A stretch of 64,000 bases of DNA, from positions 8,680,001 through 8,744,000 of the forward strand of contig NZ_CP108464.1 in the NCBI RefSeq assembly GCF_036226405.1, in the 5' to 3' direction. Below are positions 23,234 through 32,520 of this stretch, piece after piece (the stretch's first letter is position 1; the number at the start of each line of letters is the position of its first letter). The position numbers and the translations under genes were made by a program. This DNA is from Streptomyces sp. NBC_01260. Lineage in GTDB: Bacteria > Actinomycetota > Actinomycetes > Streptomycetales > Streptomycetaceae. Under the pieces are notes generated by a model, which did no database searches, was not told the DNA's origin, and worked only from the letters and a program-made list of their open reading frames with translations.

Positions 23234-25686
23234 CCGCCGACCTCGATCACGTAGTCGCGCCGCGCTGTCGGCTGACCGGAGCTCTGGTACGCCGTGACCG
23301 TGAACGGCGCCGCTCCCGTCCTGACCGGTGTCCCCACGATTCCGCCGGTGTCCGCATTGAGCACGAGGCCCGCGGGCAAGGTCCCCGAGGTCACCGCGTA
23401 GCGCGTGGTCGCCGGCGTGTTGGTCTTCACGGTCGCCTCGTACAGGGCTCCCTTGGCTGCCGCGGGCAGCGGCCCGGCGTCGAGCTCCGGGGTCGGGGCG
23501 ACGACGGCCTGGGGGGCGCCAACCGGCTTGCCGTCGGCGTCCAGCTCCTGCAGGGACCAGCGCTTGCCCGGCTCGACCGCGCTCAGGTGCCAGTTCGTCT
23601 TCAGGTCGCGGAACCGCGCCTGCTGCTCCGCGGTGAACGCGCCCAGGTTGCGTGCCGTCTCCCACTGCTGAATGGCGTCGAGCAGCCGCGTGGTGTTCTC
23701 GCCGCCCGATTCGAGGCGGGAGACCGAGCTCTGGAAACCCGTCCCGGCGTTCAGGCCTGCGCCTCGGGCCAGCTTCCACTCCATGGTGAGCAGACTGTCC
23801 GAGCCGTTGAGGCTGATCCAGCCGAGCATGCCGGGGAGGTAGTTCGCCTGGAGGTACTTGTTGTTGGCGAACACCTGCTCCATCGAGGTGCTGCCGACCT
23901 CACCCCAGCTGGCCCGGGTCAGCGCGTCCCAGGTGTTCGAGGTCATCCGGCTGGTCTCGGAGATGAATCCGTCCTTGGCATCGATGCGCCGGAACGTCTT
24001 GTTCACCAGGTGCGCCATGCCGTAGGCGCCCCAGCCGGACTCCGATGCCGACTCCAGGCCGTCCCACGACATACCGGTGATGCCGGTGGTGTTCCAGGCG
24101 GTGGTCAGCCGGTCGCTGATCTCGTCGAGGACGGCATGGCCGCCGATCGCGCCGCCGTAGCTGTTGGCCATGACCCGGGCGGTGTGGTCGCCCTCAGGGT
24201 GTGCGACCGCGACCGATCCCCATCGCGCACGCTGCACGCCGGTCAGCTTCCACTCCTTCCCCACCTGCTCGGCCGCTCCGTAGCTGACGAACTCGTCCCC
24301 GATGCGCAGGAGGCTGTAGCTGGGTCCCGCGGCGAGCAGCGCGCCGTCGTCCAGGTACACGGTGGTGTCGTCCGCCGTCAGTGGACGGGTGAGCGAGGCG
24401 GTGCCTCCCATCGCGAGCCGGTCGTCGGCGGGCGGCTTGAGGTAGGCGTCCCGCGGGAACCAGGCCCAGTCGTAGGGCTCGTCGCCGGTGCTGATGAAGT
24501 CCGACAGAGTGTGTACGCCGAGCTGTACACCGTTCGCCCGGGCGCTGTCCACGGCCGCCGCGGCCCCGGCGTCGCTGCCGCCCAGACTGGAGTCGAACTG
24601 GTAGTGGCCGCTGGACTTCCATGGGCCGTAGCTGCTGGTGAGTGAGTAGATGCGGTTCATGCCGGCCGCCTTGGCGAACCGGGCCGCCGCCGGAATGTTG
24701 CCGGTCTCCAGGTCGCCGAGCACCAGCCATGACTGGCTGCTCGCCTGGGAGGCCTTCTGCCACTGCCCGTTCAGCTTCGGGTAGGGCAGCTTCTCACCCT
24801 TTGCGATGTTGGACAGGATCGTCGGCGTCGCCTCGGGCGAGGCTCCGAAGAGTGCGATCTTGGAACCGGCGATCCTGCCGTCGCGGCCGGGCAGCGGTCC
24901 GACCGGGATCGGATAGCCGCGTACCTTGCGGTGGCGTTCCTTGGTGTAGTCGAAGGTGAAGGCGCGCAGTACGGAACCCCAGGGGGTCACGCCTGCCGCG
25001 CTCCATTCCTCCAGGGAGCCCACGCTCACATGGTCCGGATCGTGGTTGACCTCGCTCTCCCAGCCCATGTCCTGGTCCTCCTGCGGCCAGGCGCCCTCGG
25101 TACGGTCGGTCAGCGGTCGGAGCCCGATGGCGAAATCGTCGTCGCGGACCACGCCCACCGATGTACCGACCGTCTGGGAGATCGATGTGGCCAGTGGACC
25201 CCAGAGCAGGGTCTGCACATCGACGCCCTTCGGCACGTCGACGGCGACCGCTTCGAACGTGGTGTAGCCGCCGCGACTGCTGACCAGTTTCACCTGGATC
25301 TTCCAGTGCGCGGCCTTGTTCCGGAACGTGAGCATCTGGCCACCGGGTCCGGAACGGTCAACCGTGGTCGGCCTCTGCTGCTTGCCGTCGACGACCAGAC
25401 TGACCAGGGACGCCGCATGACCGGGCGCGAGGTGGTCGACCCCGGTCCTGACGTCCTCCAGACCCACGACCGTCCCTGTCCTGTCGAGCTCCAGCTCCAG
25501 ATAGCCGGCCTGGATCTCGATCGACGGAGTCGCTCCGCCAGGTCGTGCTTGCGCCGGCTGTGCGCCGACCGCGGGCAGAATGCCGACGGTCAGCACCGCG
25601 AACGCCAGGGCACCGGCCGTCCGCCGACGCTGTTCGGGCCTCCTCCGGGAAGGCTGGGATCCGACTATGAGTTCTGAGAACCGCAC
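23227..25686 (-). CDS. Secreted TIM-barrel protein with C-terminal Ig-like domain, unclassified glycosidase candidate
   Basis: About 819 residues. A signal peptide (basic RRRPEQRRR, hydrophobic core, then AQPAQA) is followed by a beta-rich region of about 200 residues and a central domain with barrel-like alternation: SWLVLGDLETGNIPAAARFA, MNRIYSLTSSYGPW, NGVQLGVHTLSDF and ITGMSWDGLESASESGWGAY, with acidic residues at strand ends as in glycoside hydrolases. The last 75 residues are a putative-Ig (He_PIG) domain, with LPAGLVLN and GGIVGTP. I cannot place it in a numbered family. GTG 25686 has AGGAG eight bases upstream. Last gene of the transporter operon, so it may release the sugar that the transporter imports. 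Confidence 0.75.
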   Translation of the reverse strand: MRFSELIVGSQPSRRRPEQRRRTAGALAFAVLTVGILPAVGAQPAQARPGGATPSIEIQAGYLELELDRTGTVVGLEDVRTGVDHLAPGHAASLVSLVVDGKQQRPTTVDRSGPGGQMLTFRNKAAHWKIQVKLVSSRGGYTTFEAVAVDVPKGVDVQTLLWGPLATSISQTVGTSVGVVRDDDFAIGLRPLTDRTEGAWPQEDQDMGWESEVNHDPDHVSVGSLEEWSAAGVTPWGSVLRAFTFDYTKERHRKVRGYPIPVGPLPGRDGRIAGSKIALFGASPEATPTILSNIAKGEKLPYPKLNGQWQKASQASSQSWLVLGDLETGNIPAAARFAKAAGMNRIYSLTSSYGPWKSSGHYQFDSSLGGSDAGAAAAVDSARANGVQLGVHTLSDFISTGDEPYDWAWFPRDAYLKPPADDRLAMGGTASLTRPLTADDTTVYLDDGALLAAGPSYSLLRIGDEFVSYGAAEQVGKEWKLTGVQRARWGSVAVAHPEGDHTARVMANSYGGAIGGHAVLDEISDRLTTAWNTTGITGMSWDGLESASESGWGAYGMAHLVNKTFRRIDAKDGFISETSRMTSNTWDALTRASWGEVGSTSMEQVFANNKYLQANYLPGMLGWISLNGSDSLLTMEWKLARGAGLNAGTGFQSSVSRLESGGENTTRLLDAIQQWETARNLGAFTAEQQARFRDLKTNWHLSAVEPGKRWSLQELDADGKPVGAPQAVVAPTPELDAGPLPAAAKGALYEATVKTNTPATTRYAVTSGTLPAGLVLNADTGGIVGTPVRTGAAPFTVTAYQSSGQPTARRDYVIEVGGH

Positions 25687-25741
25687 GATATTACTCCTGT
25701 CACCTCTCGACGAAAACTGCTGCACCGGCCGCTCGTGCCGG

Positions 25742-26569
25742 TCAACCCTTCGTGGCACCCCCTGTCAGACCACGGACGAACTGCTTCTGGAAGGCGAGAT
25801 AGAAGGCCAGGACGGGCAGTGTGGCCAACAGCATGAAGGCGAACACCGCCCCGAAGTCCTGCTGGTAGGGGCCGATGGAGCGGAAGATCCCGACCGTCAC
25901 GGTGTTGCCGGCTCCGGGGCCCAGGACGAGCAGTGGAGTCAGGAAGTCGTTCCAGACCCATACCCCGAGGAAGATCAGCACGCTGGCCGACGCGGGCCGC
26001 AGCAGCGGGAAGACGACCTGCCAGAAGATTCGGAAGCGGCCGGCGCCGTCGACCGCCGCGGCCTCTTCGAGTTCGCGCGGGATCGAGCGGATGAAGCCCA
26101 TGAAGACGAACACGGCGAATGGCAGGTAGTACCCGACGTCGACCAGCACGGCGCCCGGCATCGAGTGCAACAGGCCGATGGCGTCGAGGATCCGCGTGAT
26201 CGGAAGCATGATCACCGCGGGCGGGATCATCAGGCCGGACAGCATGACGCCGAGGACGGCACGGCTCCACCAGCGGCCCGACCGCACGAGATGGTACGCG
26301 GACATCGCGGCCAGCACGGTGGTGATGAGGATAGACGCCGCGGTCAGGGTGACGGAGTTGACGAGGCCGTACCAGAACAGCCCGTCCGGCCGGCTCAGTA
26401 CGTGTTCGAGGTTGTCGAGGGTCGGCGGAAGCGGGAGCGCCAACGGCGAGGTCACGACCTCGGAGCTGGGCTTGAAGACGTTGACCAGCGCCACGTAGAG
26501 CGGCATGCAGAAGACGGCCGCCACGCCGGTGGCCAACAGCGGCCGCATCCACGGCATTCGGGAGTTCAC
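25742..26569 (-). CDS. Sugar ABC transporter permease (MalG type)
   Basis: A 275-residue permease with six membrane helices, EAA loop ELEEAAAVDGAGRFRIFWQ, and the family C-terminus FVRGLTGGATKG. GTG 26569 overlaps the upstream permease stop (GTGA). It forms the second half of the membrane channel of the second galactoside locus; no ATPase is encoded with it. Confidence 0.9.
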   Translation of the reverse strand: MNSRMPWMRPLLATGVAAVFCMPLYVALVNVFKPSSEVVTSPLALPLPPTLDNLEHVLSRPDGLFWYGLVNSVTLTAASILITTVLAAMSAYHLVRSGRWWSRAVLGVMLSGLMIPPAVIMLPITRILDAIGLLHSMPGAVLVDVGYYLPFAVFVFMGFIRSIPRELEEAAAVDGAGRFRIFWQVVFPLLRPASASVLIFLGVWVWNDFLTPLLVLGPGAGNTVTVGIFRSIGPYQQDFGAVFAFMLLATLPVLAFYLAFQKQFVRGLTGGATKG

Positions 26570-27564
26570 AGATTCACCTCTCGTCGTTGCAGGAGCCTGA
26601 GCACGGTCACGCTCGCGACCGAGACGACGACGAGCATGATCCCGGCCATCGCGGACGCCACTCCCGGACGTTGCTCGGAGAAGGCGGTGCGGATCACCGC
26701 GAAGGCCACGGTGGCCGTGCCGTCGGTGCCGGGGCCACCGTTGGTGAGCACGGCGATCTGGTCGTAGACCTTGAACGAGCTGATCATCAGCATCACGGTG
26801 TTGATCGTCAGCGCGGGCGCGAGCAGCGGCCAGGTGATCGCGCGGAACTGTTGCCAGGGGCCGGCGCCGTCGAGGCTCGCCGCCTCGTCGAGCTCGGCGG
26901 GGATCCCCGCGAGCCCAGCGAGGTAGACCACCACGGCGAAGCCGAGCAGCTGCCAGACCATGATCCCGGAGACGGAGTAGATCGCGTACGACGGATCCGT
27001 GAGCCAGCCCGGCGGGTGCTCGACCCCCAGCGAGACGAGCGCGCTGTTCAGCAGGCCGTCGTCCGCCAGGATCGAGCGTCCGATCACCGACACCACCACA
27101 GCGGAGAGGATCACCGGGGTGAAGTAGACGCTGCGGAGCAGGCTGTAGAGCCGGCCCGGCCGGCGCAGCAGCAGGGCGATCGCGAGACCGAGCAGGTTCG
27201 TCAGCAGCACCACGATCACCGTGATCACCACGGTGTTCCACAGGGAGTGCCGGAACTCCTCGTTCCCGAGGAGGAATCCGTAGTTGTCCAGGCCTACGAA
27301 CGAGGTGTCCGGGCGCGTGGCGCGCTCATCGGTCATCCCGGTGTAGAGGGTCCACAGGATGGGCGCCAGGACCATCGCGGTGAAGATCGTGAGGGTCGGC
27401 AGGACGAAGACGGCGCCGGTTCCCGCCGACGACCACGTCCAGGTGCGGCGCCGGTGCGGCCCGCCCGCGCGCTCGGACGGGGCCGAAGTGGCCGGCGGCC
27501 GGTCGGGTCGTGACTTCCCTCCGGCGGCGTCGGTCCTCGTCCGGGCGGGCGAGGGGCGCGTCAC
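26566..27564 (-). CDS. Sugar ABC transporter permease (MalF type)
   Basis: A 332-residue permease with a 45-residue basic, proline-rich cytoplasmic N-terminus, six membrane helices, the EAA loop ELDEAASLDGAGPWQQFRA and the late motif IAVLTNGGPGTDGTAT. GTG 27564 overlaps the binding-protein stop by four bases, so translation is coupled. Confidence 0.9.
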   Translation of the reverse strand: MTRPSPARTRTDAAGGKSRPDRPPATSAPSERAGGPHRRRTWTWSSAGTGAVFVLPTLTIFTAMVLAPILWTLYTGMTDERATRPDTSFVGLDNYGFLLGNEEFRHSLWNTVVITVIVVLLTNLLGLAIALLLRRPGRLYSLLRSVYFTPVILSAVVVSVIGRSILADDGLLNSALVSLGVEHPPGWLTDPSYAIYSVSGIMVWQLLGFAVVVYLAGLAGIPAELDEAASLDGAGPWQQFRAITWPLLAPALTINTVMLMISSFKVYDQIAVLTNGGPGTDGTATVAFAVIRTAFSEQRPGVASAMAGIMLVVVSVASVTVLRLLQRREVNL

Positions 27565-28844
27565 TTCGAGAGCTCCTTGAACTTCGTGTTCAGCGTCGCG
27601 ACGAACTTGTCCACGTCCGCACGGCCGTTGAGGAGATCATTCAGTGCCGCGTCGACCTTGGGTATGAAGCCCGACGGCAGGGCCGGGACACCGCTCTCGT
27701 TTCCGAAGCTCGGCGTCACGGTTCCACCGGCCTGGGCCTTCTCGTAGAGATCGAGGGTGGTGTTGTACAGCGGCGGCAGGCCGGCCGGCGGCTTGTAGCC
27801 CTTGAGCGCGACGAACAGGCCGTCGTAACGTGCCCCGCCGTCGGCGTTCAGCTTCGAGAACTCGATGGCCCACTGCTTGGCCTTCGCGACGTCAGGGGAC
27901 TTGGCGCTCACCGACAGTCCACCGCCGGTGTACACGGGCAGGACGAGCGAGCCGTCCTGCGTGGGCATGGGGAAGGCGCCGAACTCCTTCTGCTGCGCCT
28001 TGTCCGGGGACGCCGGGAACCACGAGCCCATCGGGTACATGGCGCCCTTGCCCTTGAGGAAGGCTTCCTGCGCCTGTGCGTAGGTGGCCGACAGGTTGTC
28101 GACGTTCTCCTTGCCCGCCAGTGCCTTCATCTTGGTCGCCGCGTTGACGAACAGCGGGTCGCTGAAGTCGGTCTTTCCCGCGGTCAGTTTGTCGAGCCAC
28201 TTCGGGTCCTTGGCGTAGACCTCGTCGGCCACCAGCTGGGCGAAGGTCCAGCGCGGGCCGAGGCCGTCCGGTGCACCGCCGCCGATGACGAACGGCTTGA
28301 TCTGCGCCGCCTTCAGCTTGTCGACCGCGGCGAGCAGGTCGTCCCACTTCTTCGGAGGAGTGGTGATGCCCGCCTTCTCGAAAGCCGCCTTGCGGTAGTA
28401 GATCTGCCAGGTCTGCGAGTTGGTGGGCAGCTGGTAGATCTTGCCGTTGAAGCTGTTCGCGGTCGGGCTGGTCCAGTCCGCCAGTTCCTTCTCGCCGAAC
28501 TGGGCGAGCTTGCCGCCCTCCGCCAGTCCGGCGGGGTCGATCGCGACCATGATGTCGGGCAGTGCGCCGGTCGAGTCGAGCTGGCGCGTGTACTCGTTGC
28601 GCTGTTCGGCGCTCGGCGCGACGATCTTCTTGATCTTCACCCCCGGCACCTTGGCGCTGGTCCGGGCGATGATGTCGTCCCAGTAGGAGGCGGTGAGGTT
28701 GGGGGTCTCGAAGGTGAGCAGGCTCAACGTCACGTCATCGACCGAACCGCTCCCACCTCCGTTCCCGCCACCGACGGCACAGCCGGTCAGCGCGACCAGG
28801 CTCAACGAAACCGCTACCGCACCCCAGTTGGCCCGCTTGCTCAT
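27561..28844 (-). CDS. Sugar ABC transporter substrate-binding lipoprotein
   Basis: A 427-residue extracellular solute-binding protein. The signal peptide ends in a lipobox at Cys22 (ALTGC). Body signatures include LSLLTFETPNLTASYW, QIYYRKAAFEKAGI, and a late MYPMGSWFPA. ATG 28844 has GGAG six bases upstream (AAGGAGGGCCTCATG); the frame opens nine codons earlier. First gene of the leftward operon, divergent from the ROK regulator. The divergent GH36 suggests an alpha-galactoside ligand such as melibiose or raffinose. Confidence 0.9.
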   Translation of the reverse strand: MSKRANWGAVAVSLSLVALTGCAVGGGNGGGSGSVDDVTLSLLTFETPNLTASYWDDIIARTSAKVPGVKIKKIVAPSAEQRNEYTRQLDSTGALPDIMVAIDPAGLAEGGKLAQFGEKELADWTSPTANSFNGKIYQLPTNSQTWQIYYRKAAFEKAGITTPPKKWDDLLAAVDKLKAAQIKPFVIGGGAPDGLGPRWTFAQLVADEVYAKDPKWLDKLTAGKTDFSDPLFVNAATKMKALAGKENVDNLSATYAQAQEAFLKGKGAMYPMGSWFPASPDKAQQKEFGAFPMPTQDGSLVLPVYTGGGLSVSAKSPDVAKAKQWAIEFSKLNADGGARYDGLFVALKGYKPPAGLPPLYNTTLDLYEKAQAGGTVTPSFGNESGVPALPSGFIPKVDAALNDLLNGRADVDKFVATLNTKFKELSK

Positions 28845-28892
28845 GAGGCCCTCCTTGCTGGTCGAACCCACCGGGGGATGTCGCTCGGCCAG

Positions 28893-28947
28893 AATTTAGA
28901 TAAGTAAGTTTCTTGGCAATATTGCTGTTGCGGCGTCAATTTAGATA
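28893..28947. promoter_or_regulatory. Repeated operator-like sites between binding protein and ROK gene
   Basis: The ten-base sequence AATTTAGATA occurs twice in direct orientation, starting at 28893 and 28938, in an AT-rich island between the divergent genes. This fits a pair of sites for the ROK regulator encoded beside it; the 45-base spacing is close to a whole number of helical turns. Confidence 0.55.
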
Positions 28948-28957
28948 CTGTGCCGCC

Positions 28958-30178
28958 GTGAGTCAAGACATCGGTGAAACCCGGGGCAGCAAGGCACCCG
29001 CAGGCCGTGCGGGCGATGCCCACCTCCTGCGCAGGCTCAATCTCTCGGCCACGGTGCGGGCCTTTCTCGACGCCGCGTCACTGACGGTCAGCGACGTGCG
29101 TTCGATCGTCGGAGTCTCCCGCCCCACCGCCGAGGACCTGGTGGCGACGCTGGTGGACGAGGGCTTCGTCCGTGAGGCGCTCGACCGTCCGAACGGCGAG
29201 CGGTCGGCAGGACGGCCTGCCCGGCGCTACGAGGTCGTGGCCGAGGACTTCGCCGTCGTCGGCGTCGACATCGGCGCCCACAAGGTGGCCGTGGTCGTCT
29301 GCGACCTGCGCGGAAACGTCCTGGCGGTGCGCAGACGCAGCGTCGACTCCCGCATCGGGCCGGCCGGGCGCATCGGGGCGGCGGCGCGACTGGCCGAGGC
29401 GACCCTCCGGCAGATCGGGACGAACAGGGAACACGTCCGCTCGGTGGCCTGCGGCATCACCGGTGTGGGGGCCAACGACTCGGAGGTCATGGACATCCGC
29501 ACCGTTCCCGCGGGCCATGACCTGGACGTCTACTCACTCCCGGGTTTCGACCGGATCGACGTCGTGTCGGAGGTGTCGGAACGCTTCAAGCGCGACGTGC
29601 TGGTCTCCAACGACATCCACCTCGCGGCGGTGGCCGAGCAGTGGCGGGGCGGCGCCGGGGCACGCGACCTCGTCTACATGCACGCCGGCCGCCGCCTCGG
29701 GGCCGCGATCGTCATCAACGGGCAGATCCACAACGGGCGGCACGGCCTGGCGGCGTCCGTCGGTTCGATGAAAATCCTGGGGTGGGCCGAGGCGATGGCG
29801 CAGCTCGACCGCGAGAGCCGCAGGCTTGCGGGCTCGGCCGCCGAGGAGTCCACCAGCGGCAACGTCCGGGCGCTCTTCGAAGCGGCCGCGAACGGCGACC
29901 GCACCGCGGTGAGGACCGTCGACCGCGTCGCCGAGGCCCTCGCCCTGGGTGCCTCCGTCCTGGTCCACGCCGTCGACCCCGATCTCGTCGTGCTCGGCGG
30001 CGGCCTGTCCCGCGCGGGGGACGTGCTTGCCGGTCCCTTCGAGCGGCACCTGGCCGCGACCTCCCTCAACCGGACGGGATTCCGCGTGTCCCTGCTCGGC
30101 GACGAGTCCGTCGCCCTCGGCGCCGCCCGGCTGGCGCTCGACGATCTCAAGGAGCGCCTGCTCGCCGTGCAGGCCTGA
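28958..30178 (+). CDS. ROK family transcriptional regulator
   Basis: About 406 residues. An N-terminal winged helix-turn-helix (VRSIVGVSRPTAEDLVATLV) precedes a ROK sugar-kinase-like domain with VVGVDIGAHKVAVVVCDLRG as the phosphate motif, and a C-terminal LVVLGGGLSRAGDVLAG. Such proteins are XylR/NagC-type repressors of sugar genes. I chose GTG 28958; no ribosome site is visible and the AT-rich AATTTAGATA lies only ten bases upstream, so the mRNA may be leaderless. It stands between the divergent transporter operon and the GH36 gene and probably controls both. The zinc-binding CxCGxxGC motif of many ROK regulators is absent. Confidence 0.88.
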   Translation: MSQDIGETRGSKAPAGRAGDAHLLRRLNLSATVRAFLDAASLTVSDVRSIVGVSRPTAEDLVATLVDEGFVREALDRPNGERSAGRPARRYEVVAEDFAVVGVDIGAHKVAVVVCDLRGNVLAVRRRSVDSRIGPAGRIGAAARLAEATLRQIGTNREHVRSVACGITGVGANDSEVMDIRTVPAGHDLDVYSLPGFDRIDVVSEVSERFKRDVLVSNDIHLAAVAEQWRGGAGARDLVYMHAGRRLGAAIVINGQIHNGRHGLAASVGSMKILGWAEAMAQLDRESRRLAGSAAEESTSGNVRALFEAAANGDRTAVRTVDRVAEALALGASVLVHAVDPDLVVLGGGLSRAGDVLAGPFERHLAATSLNRTGFRVSLLGDESVALGAARLALDDLKERLLAVQA

Positions 30179-30219
30179 TCCACCCCCCACCCCCTCTCAT
30201 CGCACCAAGGAGTCACCGA

Positions 30220-32373
30220 ATGATCGAGCCCGGACGCGTTGCCGTGCCCGTGCCCACCAACCCCGTGTCCCTCTCCGGACTCGGCGGCACCGAGACCACG
30301 ACGATGGTCCTGCTGCCGAGGGCGGACGGCTTGCCCGACATCGGGTGGGTGGGGCCGTCCCTGGCGGCGACGGACGTCCGGTCGCTGACGATCCCGGCCT
30401 CGATCGAGACCACGGCCTGGAACTCCTGGCTGATCGGCTCACCGGTCAGCGTGCTCCCGGAGCACGCGCGCGGCTACCTCGGACGGCCCGCGCTGCTCGG
30501 CCACCGGGTCGGCCCCGACGGCCCCGGGAGCGACTGGTCCACCGCGTTCGGCCCCGGCTCGGTGCGGTGTGACGACGACTCACTCGCGGTCCGGGCCACC
30601 GACAGGGCAGCGGGACTCGAACTGTGCTTCGAGGCCGAAGCCGTCCCGGGCGGAGGGCTCCGCCTCCGGCACCTGTTGACCAACGTCGGCGCCGGCCCCT
30701 ACGTGGTCGACGCGCTCGACGTGGTCGTCCCCGTTCCGACCGGCGCGGGCGAGATCCTCGACTTCACCGGGCGATGGGCCCGCGAGCGGCAACCCCAGCG
30801 CCGTGCCCTCGCGGACGGGCAGTGGGTCAGGGAGCACCGCCGCGGCATGCGCGTCCTCGACGGCACCGGCCTGGTCGTGGTCGGTAACCCCGGCTTCGGA
30901 TACGGCCAGGGTGAGGTGCTCGGTGTCCACCTCGCCTGGAGTGGCAACCACCGGTACGCAGTCGAGCAGCTCAGCTCCGGCACCGCCGTCGTCCGGGCCG
31001 GCGAGTTGCTGCACCCGGGCGAGATGGTCCTCGCCGAGGGCGAGACGTACGCGATGCCCTGGGTGCACGTGGCCGCGTCCGCGCGCGGCCTCGACGGACT
31101 GGCGGACGCGACCCACCAGTACGTCCGGTCGCTCGCGGCCCATCCGTCCCGGCCCGCACCCGTCATGTTCAACCCGTGGGAGGCGGTCTACCTCGACCAC
31201 GACCTCGACACGCTGACCGCGCTGGTCGACATATCGGCCGAGCTGGGTGCCGAGCGTTTCGTGCTCGACGACGGGTGGTTCGCGGGCCGCACCTCCCTTG
31301 ACGACGGCCTGGGCGACTGGACCCCGGACCCGGCGGTGTGGCCGCACGGGCTGGCACCGCTGGTGGACCGGGTGCACGAGAAGGGGATGGAGTTCGGGCT
31401 CTGGTGGGAGCCGGAGGCCGTCAACCCGAACTCCGCGGTCCACCGCGATCATCCCGATTGGATTCTGCGCACGGGCGACCGGTCGCCCGTGCTGGAACGC
31501 AACTGCTACCTGCTCGATCTCGGCCGGGAGGACGTGCGAACCCACCTGCTCGACGCCTTCGGCCGTCTGGTGGCGGCGCACCGGATCGACTTCGTCAAGT
31601 GGGACCACAACCGCGACCAGGTCGACGGAGGTGACTCGCGCGGCACCGGTCGGCCCGCTTCACGGCGGCAGACCCTCGCCTTCCGCGAGCTCCTCGATGA
31701 GCTGGCCCGCCGCCATCCCGGCATCTCGTGGGAGAGCTGCGCCTCGGGAGGCGGCAGGATCGACCTGGACGTGCTCGAGCGGGTCCAGAGCACCTGGGCC
31801 TCCGACGTCACCGATCCGCTGTCCCGCCAGCCGATCCAGCACTGGAGCGCCCAGCTCGCCCCGCTGGAGTACCTCGGCGCTCACGTCACCGCACCGGTCT
31901 CCCACCAGACCGGCCGGACCAGCGTCCTGGACCTCCGCGCGGCCACGGCCTTCTTCGGCCAGTTCGGCATCCAGTGGGACCTCACGAAGGTGCCGGCCCA
32001 CGAGCTGGACCGTCTCGCGTCCTGGATCGGCCTTTACAAGCGGCACCGCGCGCTCCTGCACACGGGGCGGCTGACGCGTGTCGCACTGCCCGACGGTCTG
32101 CTCGCGCATGGAGTGGTCGCCCGGGACCGGTCGGAGGCGCTCTTCTCCTATGCCCAGCTGGATGAGATCGTGCCGGTGCCGCCTCGGCTCCGCATCCCTG
32201 GACTCGACCCGGACCGGACCTACCGCGCCTCGCTCATCACGCCGGCCGCCCCGTCGGTCACCTGGGAGGTCACGGGCGTCCAGGCCTCCGGTGCGGCGCT
32301 GGGAGCACTGGGGCTGCCAGGTCCTGCGCGGGCACCTCAGAGCGCGGCGCTTGTCCACCTGCGCGCCGTCTGA
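30220..32373 (+). CDS. Alpha-galactosidase, glycoside hydrolase family 36
   Basis: A 717-residue classical GH36 enzyme. Order of domains: N-terminal beta-supersandwich (1-310), catalytic barrel (about 320-610) with PVMFNPWEAVY, RFVLDDGWFAGR, the nucleophile aspartate in VKWDHNRD, ESCASGGGRID and the acid/base aspartate in STWASDVTDPLSR, then a C-terminal beta-sandwich. It cleaves terminal alpha-1,6-galactosides such as melibiose and raffinose. No signal peptide, so cytoplasmic. ATG 30220 follows CAAGGAGTCACCGA. It is 41 bases after the ROK gene in the same direction and probably co-transcribed. Confidence 0.93.
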   Translation: MIEPGRVAVPVPTNPVSLSGLGGTETTTMVLLPRADGLPDIGWVGPSLAATDVRSLTIPASIETTAWNSWLIGSPVSVLPEHARGYLGRPALLGHRVGPDGPGSDWSTAFGPGSVRCDDDSLAVRATDRAAGLELCFEAEAVPGGGLRLRHLLTNVGAGPYVVDALDVVVPVPTGAGEILDFTGRWARERQPQRRALADGQWVREHRRGMRVLDGTGLVVVGNPGFGYGQGEVLGVHLAWSGNHRYAVEQLSSGTAVVRAGELLHPGEMVLAEGETYAMPWVHVAASARGLDGLADATHQYVRSLAAHPSRPAPVMFNPWEAVYLDHDLDTLTALVDISAELGAERFVLDDGWFAGRTSLDDGLGDWTPDPAVWPHGLAPLVDRVHEKGMEFGLWWEPEAVNPNSAVHRDHPDWILRTGDRSPVLERNCYLLDLGREDVRTHLLDAFGRLVAAHRIDFVKWDHNRDQVDGGDSRGTGRPASRRQTLAFRELLDELARRHPGISWESCASGGGRIDLDVLERVQSTWASDVTDPLSRQPIQHWSAQLAPLEYLGAHVTAPVSHQTGRTSVLDLRAATAFFGQFGIQWDLTKVPAHELDRLASWIGLYKRHRALLHTGRLTRVALPDGLLAHGVVARDRSEALFSYAQLDEIVPVPPRLRIPGLDPDRTYRASLITPAAPSVTWEVTGVQASGAALGALGLPGPARAPQSAALVHLRAV

Positions 32374-32520
32374 TCCGGCGGATGGCCTCGTCACGCAGCT
32401 TGAGCGCGACTTCGTCGAAGTCGGACTCGAAGGTGGGGCGCTTGATGTCGCCGATGGGCGCCGTCAAGTTGTTGAGTACGTCGGTGCCTGACGGCGCGGG
32501 GCAGGGTCTGTCAAAAGAAC
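32374..32520 (-). other. Unassigned protein-like remnant
   Basis: The minus strand reads VLNNLTAPIGDIKRPTFESD followed by FDEVALKLRDEAIRRIRR, which looks like genuine protein. The frame continues into the 3' end of the GH36 gene and has no convincing start. It may be the stump of a gene cut by the MITE-like element next to it. I recognise no family. Confidence 0.3.

Noticed and set aside
23179..24645. Long plus-strand frame opposite the TIM-barrel gene
   Set aside because: Arg/Gly/Val-rich antisense translation with no motif; the minus-strand gene has a signal peptide and domain pattern.
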